Shown piece by piece: positions 1 through 8,850 of a DNA stretch of 64,000 nucleotides. The notes under the pieces are model-generated. The model worked only from the letters and a program-made list of their open reading frames with translations. It searched no databases and was not told the origin of the DNA. The position numbers and the translations under genes are program-made. The DNA lies in the NCBI GenBank assembly GCA_013041925.1, contig JABDRB010000009.1, forward strand, positions 62,001 to 126,000, written 5' to 3'. The number at the start of each line of letters is the position of its first letter. Positions within the stretch are counted from its first letter, which is position 1. Origin of the DNA: Akkermansiaceae bacterium. GTDB taxonomy: Bacteria > Verrucomicrobiota > Verrucomicrobiia > Verrucomicrobiales > Akkermansiaceae.

Positions 1-1
1 G

Positions 2-1462
2 ATTGTGGTGGTTAATAAAATCGACCGCGACCACAGTGACCCGCTCGGCGTGCACGATCGAGTGCTTGAGCTCTTCCTTGAACTTGAGGCCAACGAAGAC
101 CAGTTTGAGGCGCCCTTTGTTTATGGTTCGGCCAAAAATGGATTTTTTGTGAAATCGCTCGATGACGAGCACAAGGACGTCACCCCACTTTTGGAAACCA
201 TCGTAGAGCATGTGGCATCACCTGATTCCGACCCCGATGCTCCGTTTAAGATGCTGGCATCGAATATTTCTTGGGACGACTACGTTGGCCGGGTTGCGCT
301 GGGCAAAGTCCAATCTGGCTCCGTCAAAAAGGGGGACAGCATTTTTCTTCTTCGCAAGGACGGCAAGCAGGTGCGAGGCAAGGTCACCAAGGTTTTTGAA
401 TACAGCAGCCTTACCAACCAAGAGTCCGCTGAAGGCGTGGCGGGAAATATCGTGGGTGTTGCTGGGTTTGAGGATATTGATATTGGAGAAACGCTTTCGG
501 CCGACCCTGAGGCGGAGGCGTTGCCCTTTGTTTCCATTGACCCTCCTACGGTGAAGATGCAGTTTTCGATCAACGATGGCCCATACGGTGGCCGTGAAGG
601 GAAACATGTGACCTCGCGTGCGATCCGTGACCGTCTTCATCGTGAAGTAAAAACGAATGTTTCCATTGAGGTTTCGGATACCGATCAGGCGGGAGTTTTC
701 GAGGTAGCGGCTCGGGGAGCGATGCAGATCTCCGTGCTTGTCGAAACCATGCGCCGTGAGGGGTATGAAATGCTTGTTTCCCGCCCCATGGTGATCACCC
801 ATAAAGGCGAAAACGGAGGTGTCGAGGAGCCATTCGAAACTGTCTTTGTCGAAGTGCCTGATGAATACACTGGTGGTGTGATGAAAACTTTGGCCAACCG
901 CCGCGCACGTATCGAAGACATGGGAACCAATGCTCACGGTGCCACCATTGAAGCGACGATTTCGACACGCGGTCTGATTGGTTTTGAATTTGAATTGTTG
1001 AACCTGACCAGCGGTCATGGTGTGATGTCGCACTTGTTTAAGGAATATGCACCCCACTGCGGCCCGATCAATACCCGTAACACGGGTACATTGGTGAGTA
1101 TGTCCACGGGCACGGCGATGGCTTATTCCCTCCTGCCGCTCGAAGACCGAGGCAAACTTTTTGTCGGACCTGGGGATGAAGTGTATGAAGGTCAAATCAT
1201 TGGTGAAAACCCGCGTAAGGATGATCTTGCGGTCAACCCAGTTAAAGCCAAGAGCCTGACCAACCACCGGTCGGCCACCAAGGGGATTACGGTAGGCCTT
1301 GCCCCTCCGATCCGGATGTCACTGGAGCGCGCGATCGAATACATTGCCAACGATGAACTGCTTGAGGCTACACCAGGCCACCTGCGACTCAGAAAACGCA
1401 TCCTCGACCCGCACGAGCGTAAACGCTCCGTCAAAGCGGCCAAGGCAGAGGCTGGCCTCTAA
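2..1462 (+). CDS. typA: Translational GTPase TypA/BipA, 5'-truncated by the window edge
   Basis: This is the 3' part of a ribosome-associated GTPase of the EF-G superfamily, linked to stress adaptation and 50S assembly. The frame is open from base 2 and enters at the G4 motif NKID, so about 130 codons (P-loop, G2, G3) lie upstream of the window. After the end of the G domain come an EF-Tu-like beta-barrel (roughly residues 75-165 of the visible part), EF-G-type domains III and V, and the BipA-specific C-terminal domain. BipA-typical stretches include RRARIEDMGTNAHG, STRGLIGFE and LTSGHG. The visible 486 codons match the expected remainder of a protein of about 600 residues. It ends in TAA and is followed by a likely terminator, so it appears to end its transcription unit. 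Confidence 0.95.
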   Translation: MVVVNKIDRDHSDPLGVHDRVLELFLELEANEDQFEAPFVYGSAKNGFFVKSLDDEHKDVTPLLETIVEHVASPDSDPDAPFKMLASNISWDDYVGRVALGKVQSGSVKKGDSIFLLRKDGKQVRGKVTKVFEYSSLTNQESAEGVAGNIVGVAGFEDIDIGETLSADPEAEALPFVSIDPPTVKMQFSINDGPYGGREGKHVTSRAIRDRLHREVKTNVSIEVSDTDQAGVFEVAARGAMQISVLVETMRREGYEMLVSRPMVITHKGENGGVEEPFETVFVEVPDEYTGGVMKTLANRRARIEDMGTNAHGATIEATISTRGLIGFEFELLNLTSGHGVMSHLFKEYAPHCGPINTRNTGTLVSMSTGTAMAYSLLPLEDRGKLFVGPGDEVYEGQIIGENPRKDDLAVNPVKAKSLTNHRSATKGITVGLAPPIRMSLERAIEYIANDELLEATPGHLRLRKRILDPHERKRSVKAAKAEAGL

Positions 1463-1503
1463 GCGTGTGATCATAGAATTTGCCACGGCTTTCAGAGTCG
1501 TGT

Positions 1504-1538
1504 AAAAAGGGTTTCCTCATCCGGGAAGTCCTTTTTTT
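1504..1538 (+). terminator. Probable rho-independent terminator after typA
   Basis: An imperfect hairpin of the form AAAAAGG...TTCC / GGGAAG.CCTTTTTTT begins about 40 nt after the typA stop and ends in a run of seven T. One or two mismatches or bulges are needed, so folding energy should be checked. Confidence 0.5.
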
Positions 1539-1571
1539 GTGATGAGAAAGGGAGCCTGAAAAATCGATCTA

Positions 1572-2366
1572 TTGCGCCAGCCACTTCTATATTCCGTTGT
1601 TTCAGGGTTTGTGCTGCTTGCTGTTTTGGCGGTGATGCAGTGTCAGGAGGGTGAGCAGAGAGAAGTTGATGCCACCCCTCCATCTGCTGCCACCCCCACT
1701 AGCGTTTTTCAAACCATCTGTGCCAGCTGTCACGGCCCGATGGGTGAGGGGGACCGCGCGTTGGGGGCGCCATCTATTGCCTCCCTGCCGCGGTGGTATG
1801 TGGAGGAGCAGATGCAAAAATTCCGCAACGGCCAGCGGGGGGCTCACCCGCAGGATATCAATGGTCAGAAAATGCGCGCGGGTATTGCCTCATTGTCGGC
1901 CAGTGAGATCGAGGAAGCGGTGGATGAGCTCGTGGCCTTATCTGCGGTGAGTCACCCACGCACCCTGGAGGGTGATGCCGTGGCAGGTGAGCAGCTTTAT
2001 CAAGAACACTGCATGGCATGTCATCGGTTTAATGGGCACGGTGAGTTGGTCTTCCGCAGTGCCTCACTCAATGGGCTCCAAGATTGGTATGTTTTCCATC
2101 AACTGGGGAACTTTCAGCAAGGCATCCGTGGCTACCACGCCGAGGATGAAAGCGGGGCAAAAATGCGTAAAGCCGTTAGCTACCTCACCCGCGATCAGGA
2201 GAAGCGCGACGTTGTCGCCTGGCTTGCCGAGCTCGCTCGAAAATTTCCCGTGAAAAAACCCGCTGCGTCAACAGCACCGCCTGTGCGACCGAGCACCTTG
2301 GACACCTTGGACACCTTGGACACCTTGGACACCTTGGACAAGGCATCCCCGCATAAAAACCGGTAG
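1572..2366 (+). CDS. Exported dihaem cytochrome c (tandem c-type domains)
   Basis: This is a periplasmic or membrane-attached electron carrier with two haem-c sites, CASCH (C50-H54) and CMACH (C147-H151). Each domain is followed by a probable axial Met in a KMR context (M101, M199). The domains are an internal duplication: WYVEEQMQKF...GQKMR in the first matches WYVFHQLGNF...GAKMR in the second, as in cytochrome c4 / c553-type proteins. An N-terminal hydrophobic stretch (residues 5-22) is a signal or anchor. Cys24 follows it but lacks a clean lipobox. The start is TTG, since an upstream ATG at 1542 hits a stop and no other start is in frame. The tail (about residues 248-264) encodes a TLD repeat from a 9-bp DNA repeat. 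The partner oxidase is not visible in the window. Confidence 0.85.
   Translation: MRQPLLYSVVSGFVLLAVLAVMQCQEGEQREVDATPPSAATPTSVFQTICASCHGPMGEGDRALGAPSIASLPRWYVEEQMQKFRNGQRGAHPQDINGQKMRAGIASLSASEIEEAVDELVALSAVSHPRTLEGDAVAGEQLYQEHCMACHRFNGHGELVFRSASLNGLQDWYVFHQLGNFQQGIRGYHAEDESGAKMRKAVSYLTRDQEKRDVVAWLAELARKFPVKKPAASTAPPVRPSTLDTLDTLDTLDTLDKASPHKNR
2294..2338 (+). repeat. Five tandem copies of a 9-bp repeat inside the cytochrome gene
   Basis: The unit CACCTTGGA is repeated five times without a mismatch near the 3' end of the cytochrome gene. Because the unit is three codons long, gain or loss of copies changes only the length of the C-terminal tail (repeating T-L-D) and keeps the stop in frame. 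Confidence 0.95.
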
Positions 2367-2431
2367 AGGCGTTGCCATGGGTGTGTCTCTGGGGTGCGTC
2401 AAACGTGCCCGCATCCATCACCAGCGACGGG

Positions 2432-3301
2432 CTAGATGAATTCCCCGTCGATTTTATCGAGGAGTTGGGTGGCGAGTTTATGGAGGTGGTGTTTTTCAGG
2501 GACTGTATCCAGTAAGCGGATGACCCAATGTCTCGCCTGATCGTTCCCTGACGTTTCACCATAGCCGGCACGGTGGAGTTTAGCTAACTCGAGCATCGAG
2601 CGTGGAGCGCTGACCGACGATTGCTTGGTGACACGTTCATACCATGGGATGGCTTTGGCTGGATTGTAAGCGGTTGTTGCTGGGTTGTTATAGACGTCGG
2701 CCAGCATGATGTGGCTGGCATCGTACCCTTCGTCATGTGCTTTCAGGAGCCACGGGATTGCTTCGTCAGGGGACTCTGCGTAATCGATATAGACCTTAGC
2801 GATATCAATCATAGCTTGGCGGTGTCCTGCCTCGATGGCATGTTGGAACCACTCGATGGATTGGGTGTTTTCGTGGTCGGCATTTTTTTCCTGTTTATGA
2901 GACCTGTGGTGGCAACCGAGAAAAAACATCGCGCTAGCATTTCCGAGAGCGGCGGCTTTGTGATACAGGTGTAATGCTTCGTCATCGTCCGTGTTGAAAC
3001 GGGCTTTGGAGGCTAATCGGCACATTGCTTCGGCATGACCGGCGTCGGCGGCCCGTTGGAACCATGCTTTGGCTTGGCCGATATGACGATTTGTCCCCCA
3101 CCCGTGACTGTATCCGTGCCCTAGGGCGAACCATACGTCAGGGTCTCCTGGTTTCGCCTGTTGGAGGAGATTTTTGAACATCGTTTGCCATTCAGCGCGC
3201 AGTGAATCGAGCTGGGAGATATAGGCCGTGGGGTCTTTGGGGAGCTCGAGATAGATCTTCGTGGATGCGATGAATTTTTCGGCTAGGGATGGCTGACTCA
3301 T
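2432..3301 (-). CDS. Sel1-like repeat (TPR-type) protein
   Basis: A 289-residue protein made of Sel1/TPR-type helical repeats that probably acts as a protein-interaction scaffold. Typical repeat cores are AKAWFQRAADAGHAEAM, ALHLYHKAAALGNASAM, SIEWFQHAIEAGHRQAM and AIPWLLKAHDEGYDAS, from about residue 70 to 250. No signal peptide or catalytic motif is seen. The ATG at 3301 is preferred because GGAG lies 7 nt upstream. A longer frame would need a TTG at 3328. This is one of the few genes in the window with a clear Shine-Dalgarno sequence. It stands alone, tail to tail with the cytochrome gene. Confidence 0.85.
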   Translation of the reverse strand: MSQPSLAEKFIASTKIYLELPKDPTAYISQLDSLRAEWQTMFKNLLQQAKPGDPDVWFALGHGYSHGWGTNRHIGQAKAWFQRAADAGHAEAMCRLASKARFNTDDDEALHLYHKAAALGNASAMFFLGCHHRSHKQEKNADHENTQSIEWFQHAIEAGHRQAMIDIAKVYIDYAESPDEAIPWLLKAHDEGYDASHIMLADVYNNPATTAYNPAKAIPWYERVTKQSSVSAPRSMLELAKLHRAGYGETSGNDQARHWVIRLLDTVPEKHHLHKLATQLLDKIDGEFI

Positions 3302-3481
3302 AAGAATGCTCCATTGTGGAATAGGCAAAATCGCGGCTCGTCGATGCTAGATCGAGGCATCATCTCCGCAAGCTGATTTTTTGCGTGTCTTTCTTACAAA
3401 GATCAACCTGATAAAGTGCGCTGAGCGGTCGGTTGGTTACAATCGCCAAGACGTTAGATGTTTTTACCTTAGCGAGCGATC

Positions 3482-3510
3482 TTGACGCGATCGATGATCC
3501 TTACTATAAA
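3482..3510 (+). promoter_or_regulatory. Near-consensus promoter directly upstream of the CBS gene
   Basis: TTGACG (3482-3487), a 17-nt spacer and TATAAA (3505-3510). Only 6 nt separate the -10 box from the ATG at 3517, so the expected first transcribed base is the start codon itself (leaderless). No Shine-Dalgarno sequence is present. Confidence 0.7.
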
Positions 3511-3516
3511 TAGATT

Positions 3517-3960
3517 ATGGAAATGACACTCGCTGAGATTATTCAAGAAAAAGGAACGCGCATCTGCCAGATTGGCCCGGAGTCAAGTATTGATGATGCG
3601 GCGTTGCTGATGAAAGACGAGCGGGTGGGAGCACTTTTGGTGATGCTTGATGACGAGATTACCGGGATTTTGACCGAGCGTGATATTGTTTACCGTGTGC
3701 TTGCGGAGCGATTGGATCCCGCGGTGGTGAAGGTGCATGAGGTGATGACCAAGGATGTCATCGTGATCAAGCCAGCGCTCACCATACGCGAGGCGATGCA
3801 TGTGGTGACCGAAAAGAGGTTTCGCCATATGCCCGTCGTCAGTGGCAATCAACTCATCGGGGTGGTGTCGAGTGGTGACCTGACCCGTAGGATTGCGGCT
3901 GAAGATGAGGGGGTGATCCACACGCTTTACGACTACATCTACGGGACATACCCAGGTTGA
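3517..3960 (+). CDS. Tandem CBS-domain protein
   Basis: A 147-residue protein consisting almost entirely of two CBS domains (about residues 10-65 and 72-128), a Bateman module that binds adenine nucleotides or related ligands. Visible signatures are VGALLVMLDDEITGILTERDI in part and RHMPVVSGNQLIGVVSSGDL in part, which end the two repeats. No enzyme or transporter domain is attached, so it is probably a free-standing energy-state sensor with an unknown partner. The start is ATG 3517, or less likely ATG 3523. It has its own strong promoter and is probably translated from a leaderless message. Confidence 0.9.
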   Translation: MEMTLAEIIQEKGTRICQIGPESSIDDAALLMKDERVGALLVMLDDEITGILTERDIVYRVLAERLDPAVVKVHEVMTKDVIVIKPALTIREAMHVVTEKRFRHMPVVSGNQLIGVVSSGDLTRRIAAEDEGVIHTLYDYIYGTYPG

Positions 3961-4008
3961 TGCCAAACCGATGATTCCCCCTGGATTTCTCGCTCAATGG
4001 TGGGGGGG

Positions 4009-4716
4009 TTAATGCGAGAATGAGATGAGGCCGTAGTGTTCGGCTTTGTCTCGGAAGATGAGTTCACCTTTTCCTAAGCTGGATTTGTAGGCGAGTTGTT
4101 GCAGCTCTGCTTGGTCGATGGGGAAGGCTCGGTTTTCGAGATGCTGACGGAAGGAGGTGTGCTGTTCACGGCTGAGGAGGTCCCAGTTGGCTTCGGCATC
4201 CTGCAGGAGTCGCTGGATGAAGTCGTCATGCCTTTCCCCCGTGCGTGGTAGCAGGTCGTAGATCATGAGGGTGCCATGTGGGCTGAGGACGAGTCGGATG
4301 TTATCCAGGATGGAGGATTTCTGTTTGTTATCGAGGTAGGACAGAGCATAGCCAGCGAGGACAAAATCGAATGGCCCGTGCAGTTGTTGAATCATCTCGG
4401 TAAGGTCGCCATGGAGGAGCTCGATACTCCAGTGGCTGGGTTCAAAGTGGGTTCGGGCGATAGCGAGGAGGTTGCTCGCGATATCGATGCCGTAATACTG
4501 GATGTGGTCGACGCCATCGAACGCGGCTTGGGCTACGGATCCATCGCCACAGCCGAGGTCGAGAATGCGCAGGCTCCTTTTTTCCTGTTTCCATGCCCAT
4601 GACCGCAGTGACTTGGTGATCTCGCTGTGGCACATGTAGTTGTGCGCAATGAGGTCTTTGAAAAGGAGGCCGCCATCGTGGTGTGCACCTTGATGGTCGT
4701 TGGATTCCATATTCAT
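4009..4716 (-). CDS. Class I SAM-dependent methyltransferase
   Basis: A 235-residue Rossmann-fold methyltransferase. Motif I is ILDLGCGDGS (about residues 50-59), followed by an acidic residue in YYGIDIAS, motif IV-like FDFVLAGYALSYL and a LSPHGTLMIYDLL strand-5 segment. The substrate is not evident; the methyltransferase-type fold used by small-molecule or ubiE-like enzymes fits best. It starts 32 nt after the parA stop on the same strand, so the two are probably co-transcribed. Two possible starts (M1 and M3) are close together and neither has a Shine-Dalgarno sequence. Confidence 0.85.
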   Translation of the reverse strand: MNMESNDHQGAHHDGGLLFKDLIAHNYMCHSEITKSLRSWAWKQEKRSLRILDLGCGDGSVAQAAFDGVDHIQYYGIDIASNLLAIARTHFEPSHWSIELLHGDLTEMIQQLHGPFDFVLAGYALSYLDNKQKSSILDNIRLVLSPHGTLMIYDLLPRTGERHDDFIQRLLQDAEANWDLLSREQHTSFRQHLENRAFPIDQAELQQLAYKSSLGKGELIFRDKAEHYGLISFSH

Positions 4717-4748
4717 TGAGTTTGACGGGGAGATGGTTTTGAGAAAAG

Positions 4749-5549
4749 TCAGTGACTTGTGGCAGCGGCGGCTGCGGTGCTGACAGTGTGGCGGGTGAGG
4801 AACTCATCCGCGCATTCTCCGTAGGCTTTACTACCGGTGCCAGCGGGGTCGTGTTCGAAGATAGTTTTGCCGTGGCTGGGGGCTTCTCCGATACGGATTG
4901 AGCGTGGGACAATGGTTTTATAAAGTTGGGATGGGAAGTAGTTCGCCACCTCGTCGACGACCTGGCGGGAGAGGTTGGTGCGGCCATCATACATGGTCAT
5001 CAGGATCCCCTCGAGGATGACATTCGGGTTGGCGCCGGAATCCCGAATTTGATCGATGACCTGGACAATTTTTGCCAGGCCTTCGAGGCCAAACCACTCG
5101 CATTGGAGTGGGATGAGGATTTCATCGGCTGAGGCGAGGGCGGAGGTCATGAGCACGCCGAGTGACGGTGGGGTATCGAGGATACAGAAGTCGAAGCGGT
5201 TGAGTTCCTTGGGTTGCGTTAGGAGGTTACGGAGGCGTAATAAGTGGTCGTCCATGCGGGCGAGTTCGATTTCCACGCCGGCGAGGTCCATACCGGACGG
5301 GATCAATGAGAGGTTAGCGAGGCGGGACGGGATGATTTTCTCCTCCACGGTGCTTTCCCCGATGAGTGGGTGATACATGCTTTCGCGGCCATTGGGTTCG
5401 TGTCCAATCCCGCTGGTTGCGTTCGCCTGCGGGTCGAGATCGATGAGGAGGACACGTTGTCCGCGGGCGGCGAGGCCGGCGGAGAGATTGATGGCGGTGG
5501 TTGTTTTTCCCACACCTCCTTTTTGATTGGCGACAGCGACGATTTTCAT
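4749..5549 (-). CDS. parA: ParA/Soj-type chromosome-partitioning ATPase
   Basis: A 266-residue deviant Walker-A ATPase of the ParA/MinD superfamily. The deviant P-loop KGGVGKTTT is at residues 10-18. Walker A' is LLIDLDPQANAT (about 37-48) and Walker B is FCILDTPPSLG (about 118-128). In the Soj family, ATP-bound dimers bind DNA non-specifically and are recycled by ParB. The ATG at 5549 is chosen because MKIVAVANQKGG is the canonical Soj N-terminus. An upstream in-frame extension of 25 codons looks non-coding. No parB or parS-like gene follows; the next gene is a methyltransferase, so the partner is probably encoded elsewhere. Confidence 0.92.
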   Translation of the reverse strand: MKIVAVANQKGGVGKTTTAINLSAGLAARGQRVLLIDLDPQANATSGIGHEPNGRESMYHPLIGESTVEEKIIPSRLANLSLIPSGMDLAGVEIELARMDDHLLRLRNLLTQPKELNRFDFCILDTPPSLGVLMTSALASADEILIPLQCEWFGLEGLAKIVQVIDQIRDSGANPNVILEGILMTMYDGRTNLSRQVVDEVANYFPSQLYKTIVPRSIRIGEAPSHGKTIFEHDPAGTGSKAYGECADEFLTRHTVSTAAAAATSH

Positions 5550-5727
5550 TGGATGGAAACGATACAGATCTGAAAAACCGCGAAACGTATGCGGAGAGCG
5601 AACTTGCCCAGAATCATGCACCATTACGGCGCCTGACCAAAGCCAAAAAAACGATGTTCTTCAAACGTGTCATTGCACTGACGCGGCAATGCGGCAATCT
5701 GGCACGGGCACCGGGTGCTGAGTTGGT

Positions 5728-8700
5728 ATGATGGAAATGACAGAACAATGGATAGGCAAGGCCGCTGGGGGTCGGGTTTTCAAGGACGCCCGTGCTCTGG
5801 TGCGGCTCGGCAAGGTGCTTAATGTGGTGCGTAAAGAGGTTGATGGGGCGATTGTTTTTCAAGGTTCATTGAGCTCGGGGAAGAGGCCGATGCGGGTGGT
5901 GGTCAAGGTGTTGGGGCCGACGCAGGTAAAAAACCTGTGTGGCTGTGCCATGAGCCGGGCGACCGGTGCAATGTGTGAACACGCAGCGGCGGTGATGTTG
6001 GCGGGCTTGGTGGGTGGGCAGGATAAGCCGTCGTCTCATGCGACCGTGGAGGAGGAGCGTGCGCCGAAGGATGCGGCCTCGAAGCCGGTCCCGATGGAAG
6101 TGAGGTTGTCGCCTCAGTTCCCCTACGATGGGGGGCGGGCGGTGCACCTTCGGCGTGTGGATGGCGCTGTGTCTGATGAATATGACCGTGCGCTCTGTGA
6201 CTGGTTGCGTCAGCACACGGGTCGGGTAGATGCGGCGATGCTTTCGATTCCGGAGCGGGATCTGGCGGGGTTTTATCGTGCGATTTGTGGGCATACACGG
6301 GTGACCCGTGGTGAGGGAACTGTGGATGTGGCCATGGGCCATTTGCGGCCCCCCTTGGAGATGGAGGTGGATGGTGGCTTATCCTGGGTGCGATTAATCA
6401 CAGAAGGTGCGGAATCAGGATTGATGGCATGGGGCGAGAGCTTGGCGGCTTGGGACGACGTGACGGGGCGGCTGCTTATTGCGAGTCCGTCATCTGATCG
6501 GCCGGGGGAGCCTTTGCGGTCGGGGGTCCCTTTATTTACCACTGAGGACCTGCTGGGTGGGGATTGGCTGGAGATGGAGACGGGAGCCTTGATTGAGCAG
6601 CTTGTTGAGTTGGGGGATGTGTATCAGCTACCCGATGACCTCGGTGGATTGGATGTGTGTGAAGGCACTCCGGGCATCGAGTTGGAGATCGCAGGGACGA
6701 CCCGCACGCTCCAAGCTCGGCTGGTGGCGGTGTATGCTGGGTCGGCGCGGGTTCCGCTAGGGGTGGTGGATCAATCGGCGGATAAATTTCCGATTTTATC
6801 GGATGATGTCGATGATGTGAACCGATGGCTGGTGCGTCATCCGGAGCTTGAACGGTCGGCGCTTACGCGATTGATGGAGGCTGGGTTTCAGGTGCTGGAT
6901 GCTTCAGGTTTTCTATTTCTCCGAGGTGAGGATGAAGTGATTGATTTTCTGACCACCACATTACCGGCGTTGCGGAAGCAGTGGGACGTCAAAACGGAAG
7001 AAAAACTTGTGCGGGTGGAATCGAAGCTGGGGAGGATCACCCCAGAGATTCATATCCAAGGGGGGGGCGGTGACTGGCTGGCGTGTGATGTTGCTTGGCA
7101 ATGCGGTGGTGAGGTGATCGATCGTGATGTGGTCAGGCGCCTGCTGCAATCGGGTAGTCGCACCATGCCGCTTCCACGGGGAGGCAAGGCGGTGATTTCC
7201 CACTTTGATGCGGAGGTCATGGAGGGGTTTCTTCTGGATACTGATCCGCGCCAAGAAGATGGACGGTTTTACTTTCCGGCGCGTCAGGAGGCGTATGTGC
7301 AGCGGTTGCGTGGCTACTACGGCGAGGCCTGTGAGGACGAGAAAACTGCGGTGCCACGCCTACCTGATGACCTTGCACAAACGTTGCGTGTGTATCAGAG
7401 TGAGGGTGTGGATTGGCTGTATCGGCGGGCAGTGGGTGAAGGTGCGGCGCTCTTAGCTGATGATATGGGTCTGGGCAAAACCTTGCAGACGCTCGCCTTT
7501 ATCCAGCTTTGGAAAACCCACGGGCCGGAATCGGCCAAGGCGCCGGCTCTGGTGGTGTGCCCGGCGACGTTGTTGGGGAATTGGCGTGATGAAGCGGCGA
7601 AGTTTGTGCCTGGGCTGACGGTTTTGGTGATGCATGGTTCGCGCCGTAAGGATTATTACGAAGTGATGGGGGCGGCGGATATCATTGTGACGAGTTTTGC
7701 GTTGCTTGACCGCGACTGTGCCCATTATCAGAAAATGAAGCTTGGTGCGTTGGTGCTGGATGAAGCGAGTGCGATCCGGAACCCAGACACCTTGGCTGCG
7801 AAGGCGGCGCGGAAGGTGAAGGCGGCTGTCCGCATCGCCATCACGGGCACGCCCGTGGAGAACAGCGTGCGCGATCTGTGGTCGATTTTTCAATTTCTCA
7901 TGCCGGGGTATCTCGGTAGTCGGGATGACTTTAGGCATCGCTATGAACTTCCGTGTGCGGCGGAGGTTCCTGACCGGGCTGCGATGCAGCGCCTACGCTG
8001 GCGCACGGGTCCCTTTATGTTACGGCGGACCAAGTCGCTGGTGGCAAAAGACCTACCACCTAAAATCGAGAGTATTGTCTGGTGTGATCCATCTCGCTTG
8101 CAGAGGGAGCATTACCAAGGGATTCTCCAGCATGGTGCAGCGAAGGTGGACGCGCTGCGTGAGCAGGGTGGTGCGAGTGGGGCGCGGATGCAGATGCTCA
8201 CCGTGCTGCTCCGACTTCGGCAGAGTTGTTGTGACTTGAGGTTGTTGGATTCTGAGATGAAGAAAGCGGAGGTCTCGGACGTATCGGCAAAATTGGCGCG
8301 ATTGATGGAGCTGCTGGATGAGGCGCAACGTGGTGGCCACCGCGTGTTGGTATTCAGTCAGTTCACCACGATGCTCGGGTTGATCCGGGATGAGCTCGAC
8401 CGTGAGGACATCGATTATTGTTATCTCGATGGTGCGACGCGGGATCGGTCGGCGGTGGTAGATCGGTTTCAGCAACCGGCTGGGCCACCGGTATTTTTGA
8501 TCAGTTTGAAGGCAGGGGGGTATGGCCTTACGCTAACGGCGGCCGATACGGTTGTCCTTTTTGATCCGTGGTGGAACCCCGCGGTGGAGGCGCAGGCGGC
8601 GGATCGGATCCACCGGATTGGCCAAACGAAGCCGGCAACGATTTACAAGCTGATTACACGCGGGACGGTGGAAGAAAAGATTCTTCGATTGCAGGAAAAA

Positions 8701-8802
8701 AAGCGCGGCGTCATCAGTGCCGCGATGGGTGAAGTGGGCGATGAAGATCGCCCGATGATGAATGGCCTGAGCGAAGGGGAACTCCGCGATCTTCTCGGGT
8801 AA
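5728..8802 (+). CDS. SWIM zinc-finger SNF2-family helicase
   Basis: A 1024-residue Swi2/Snf2 ATPase. A SWIM zinc finger (C71-x-C73 ... C83-x-H85) lies near the N-terminus. A long middle region of about 450 residues is typical of bacterial SNF2 proteins. The RecA-like core follows: motif I DDMGLGKTLQ near residue 580, motif II LDEASAIRNP near 678, and motif VI QAADRIHRIGQ near 957. Motif II reads DEAS rather than the usual DEAQ/DEAH. These proteins are ATP-driven translocases on duplex DNA or remodel RNA polymerase or DNA complexes; the exact role is unknown. It is divergent from parA across a 178-bp gap. The start is ambiguous among clustered ATGs (5728, 5731, 5737). Confidence 0.93.
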   Translation: MMEMTEQWIGKAAGGRVFKDARALVRLGKVLNVVRKEVDGAIVFQGSLSSGKRPMRVVVKVLGPTQVKNLCGCAMSRATGAMCEHAAAVMLAGLVGGQDKPSSHATVEEERAPKDAASKPVPMEVRLSPQFPYDGGRAVHLRRVDGAVSDEYDRALCDWLRQHTGRVDAAMLSIPERDLAGFYRAICGHTRVTRGEGTVDVAMGHLRPPLEMEVDGGLSWVRLITEGAESGLMAWGESLAAWDDVTGRLLIASPSSDRPGEPLRSGVPLFTTEDLLGGDWLEMETGALIEQLVELGDVYQLPDDLGGLDVCEGTPGIELEIAGTTRTLQARLVAVYAGSARVPLGVVDQSADKFPILSDDVDDVNRWLVRHPELERSALTRLMEAGFQVLDASGFLFLRGEDEVIDFLTTTLPALRKQWDVKTEEKLVRVESKLGRITPEIHIQGGGGDWLACDVAWQCGGEVIDRDVVRRLLQSGSRTMPLPRGGKAVISHFDAEVMEGFLLDTDPRQEDGRFYFPARQEAYVQRLRGYYGEACEDEKTAVPRLPDDLAQTLRVYQSEGVDWLYRRAVGEGAALLADDMGLGKTLQTLAFIQLWKTHGPESAKAPALVVCPATLLGNWRDEAAKFVPGLTVLVMHGSRRKDYYEVMGAADIIVTSFALLDRDCAHYQKMKLGALVLDEASAIRNPDTLAAKAARKVKAAVRIAITGTPVENSVRDLWSIFQFLMPGYLGSRDDFRHRYELPCAAEVPDRAAMQRLRWRTGPFMLRRTKSLVAKDLPPKIESIVWCDPSRLQREHYQGILQHGAAKVDALREQGGASGARMQMLTVLLRLRQSCCDLRLLDSEMKKAEVSDVSAKLARLMELLDEAQRGGHRVLVFSQFTTMLGLIRDELDREDIDYCYLDGATRDRSAVVDRFQQPAGPPVFLISLKAGGYGLTLTAADTVVLFDPWWNPAVEAQAADRIHRIGQTKPATIYKLITRGTVEEKILRLQEKKRGVISAAMGEVGDEDRPMMNGLSEGELRDLLG

Positions 8803-8815
8803 TATAAAAAGTCAC

Positions 8816-8842
8816 TTGAATGAAAGCCGTCTATCGTGTAAT
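8816..8842 (+). promoter_or_regulatory. Candidate promoter for the 106-residue gene
   Basis: TTGAAT (8816-8821), a 15-nt spacer, then TGTAAT (8837-8842). The ATG at 8851 lies 8 nt after the -10 box. The spacer is short, so the -35 assignment is weak. The -10-to-ATG spacing matches other units in the window. Confidence 0.4.
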
Positions 8843-8850
8843 GGCAAAGT

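Noticed and set aside
218-1267. Long antisense frame within typA
   Set aside because: Opposite strand of a conserved gene; composition is biased and no domain is visible.
8816-8842. A stronger leaderless claim for the 8851 gene
   Set aside because: The spacer is only 15 nt, so this example alone would not stand.
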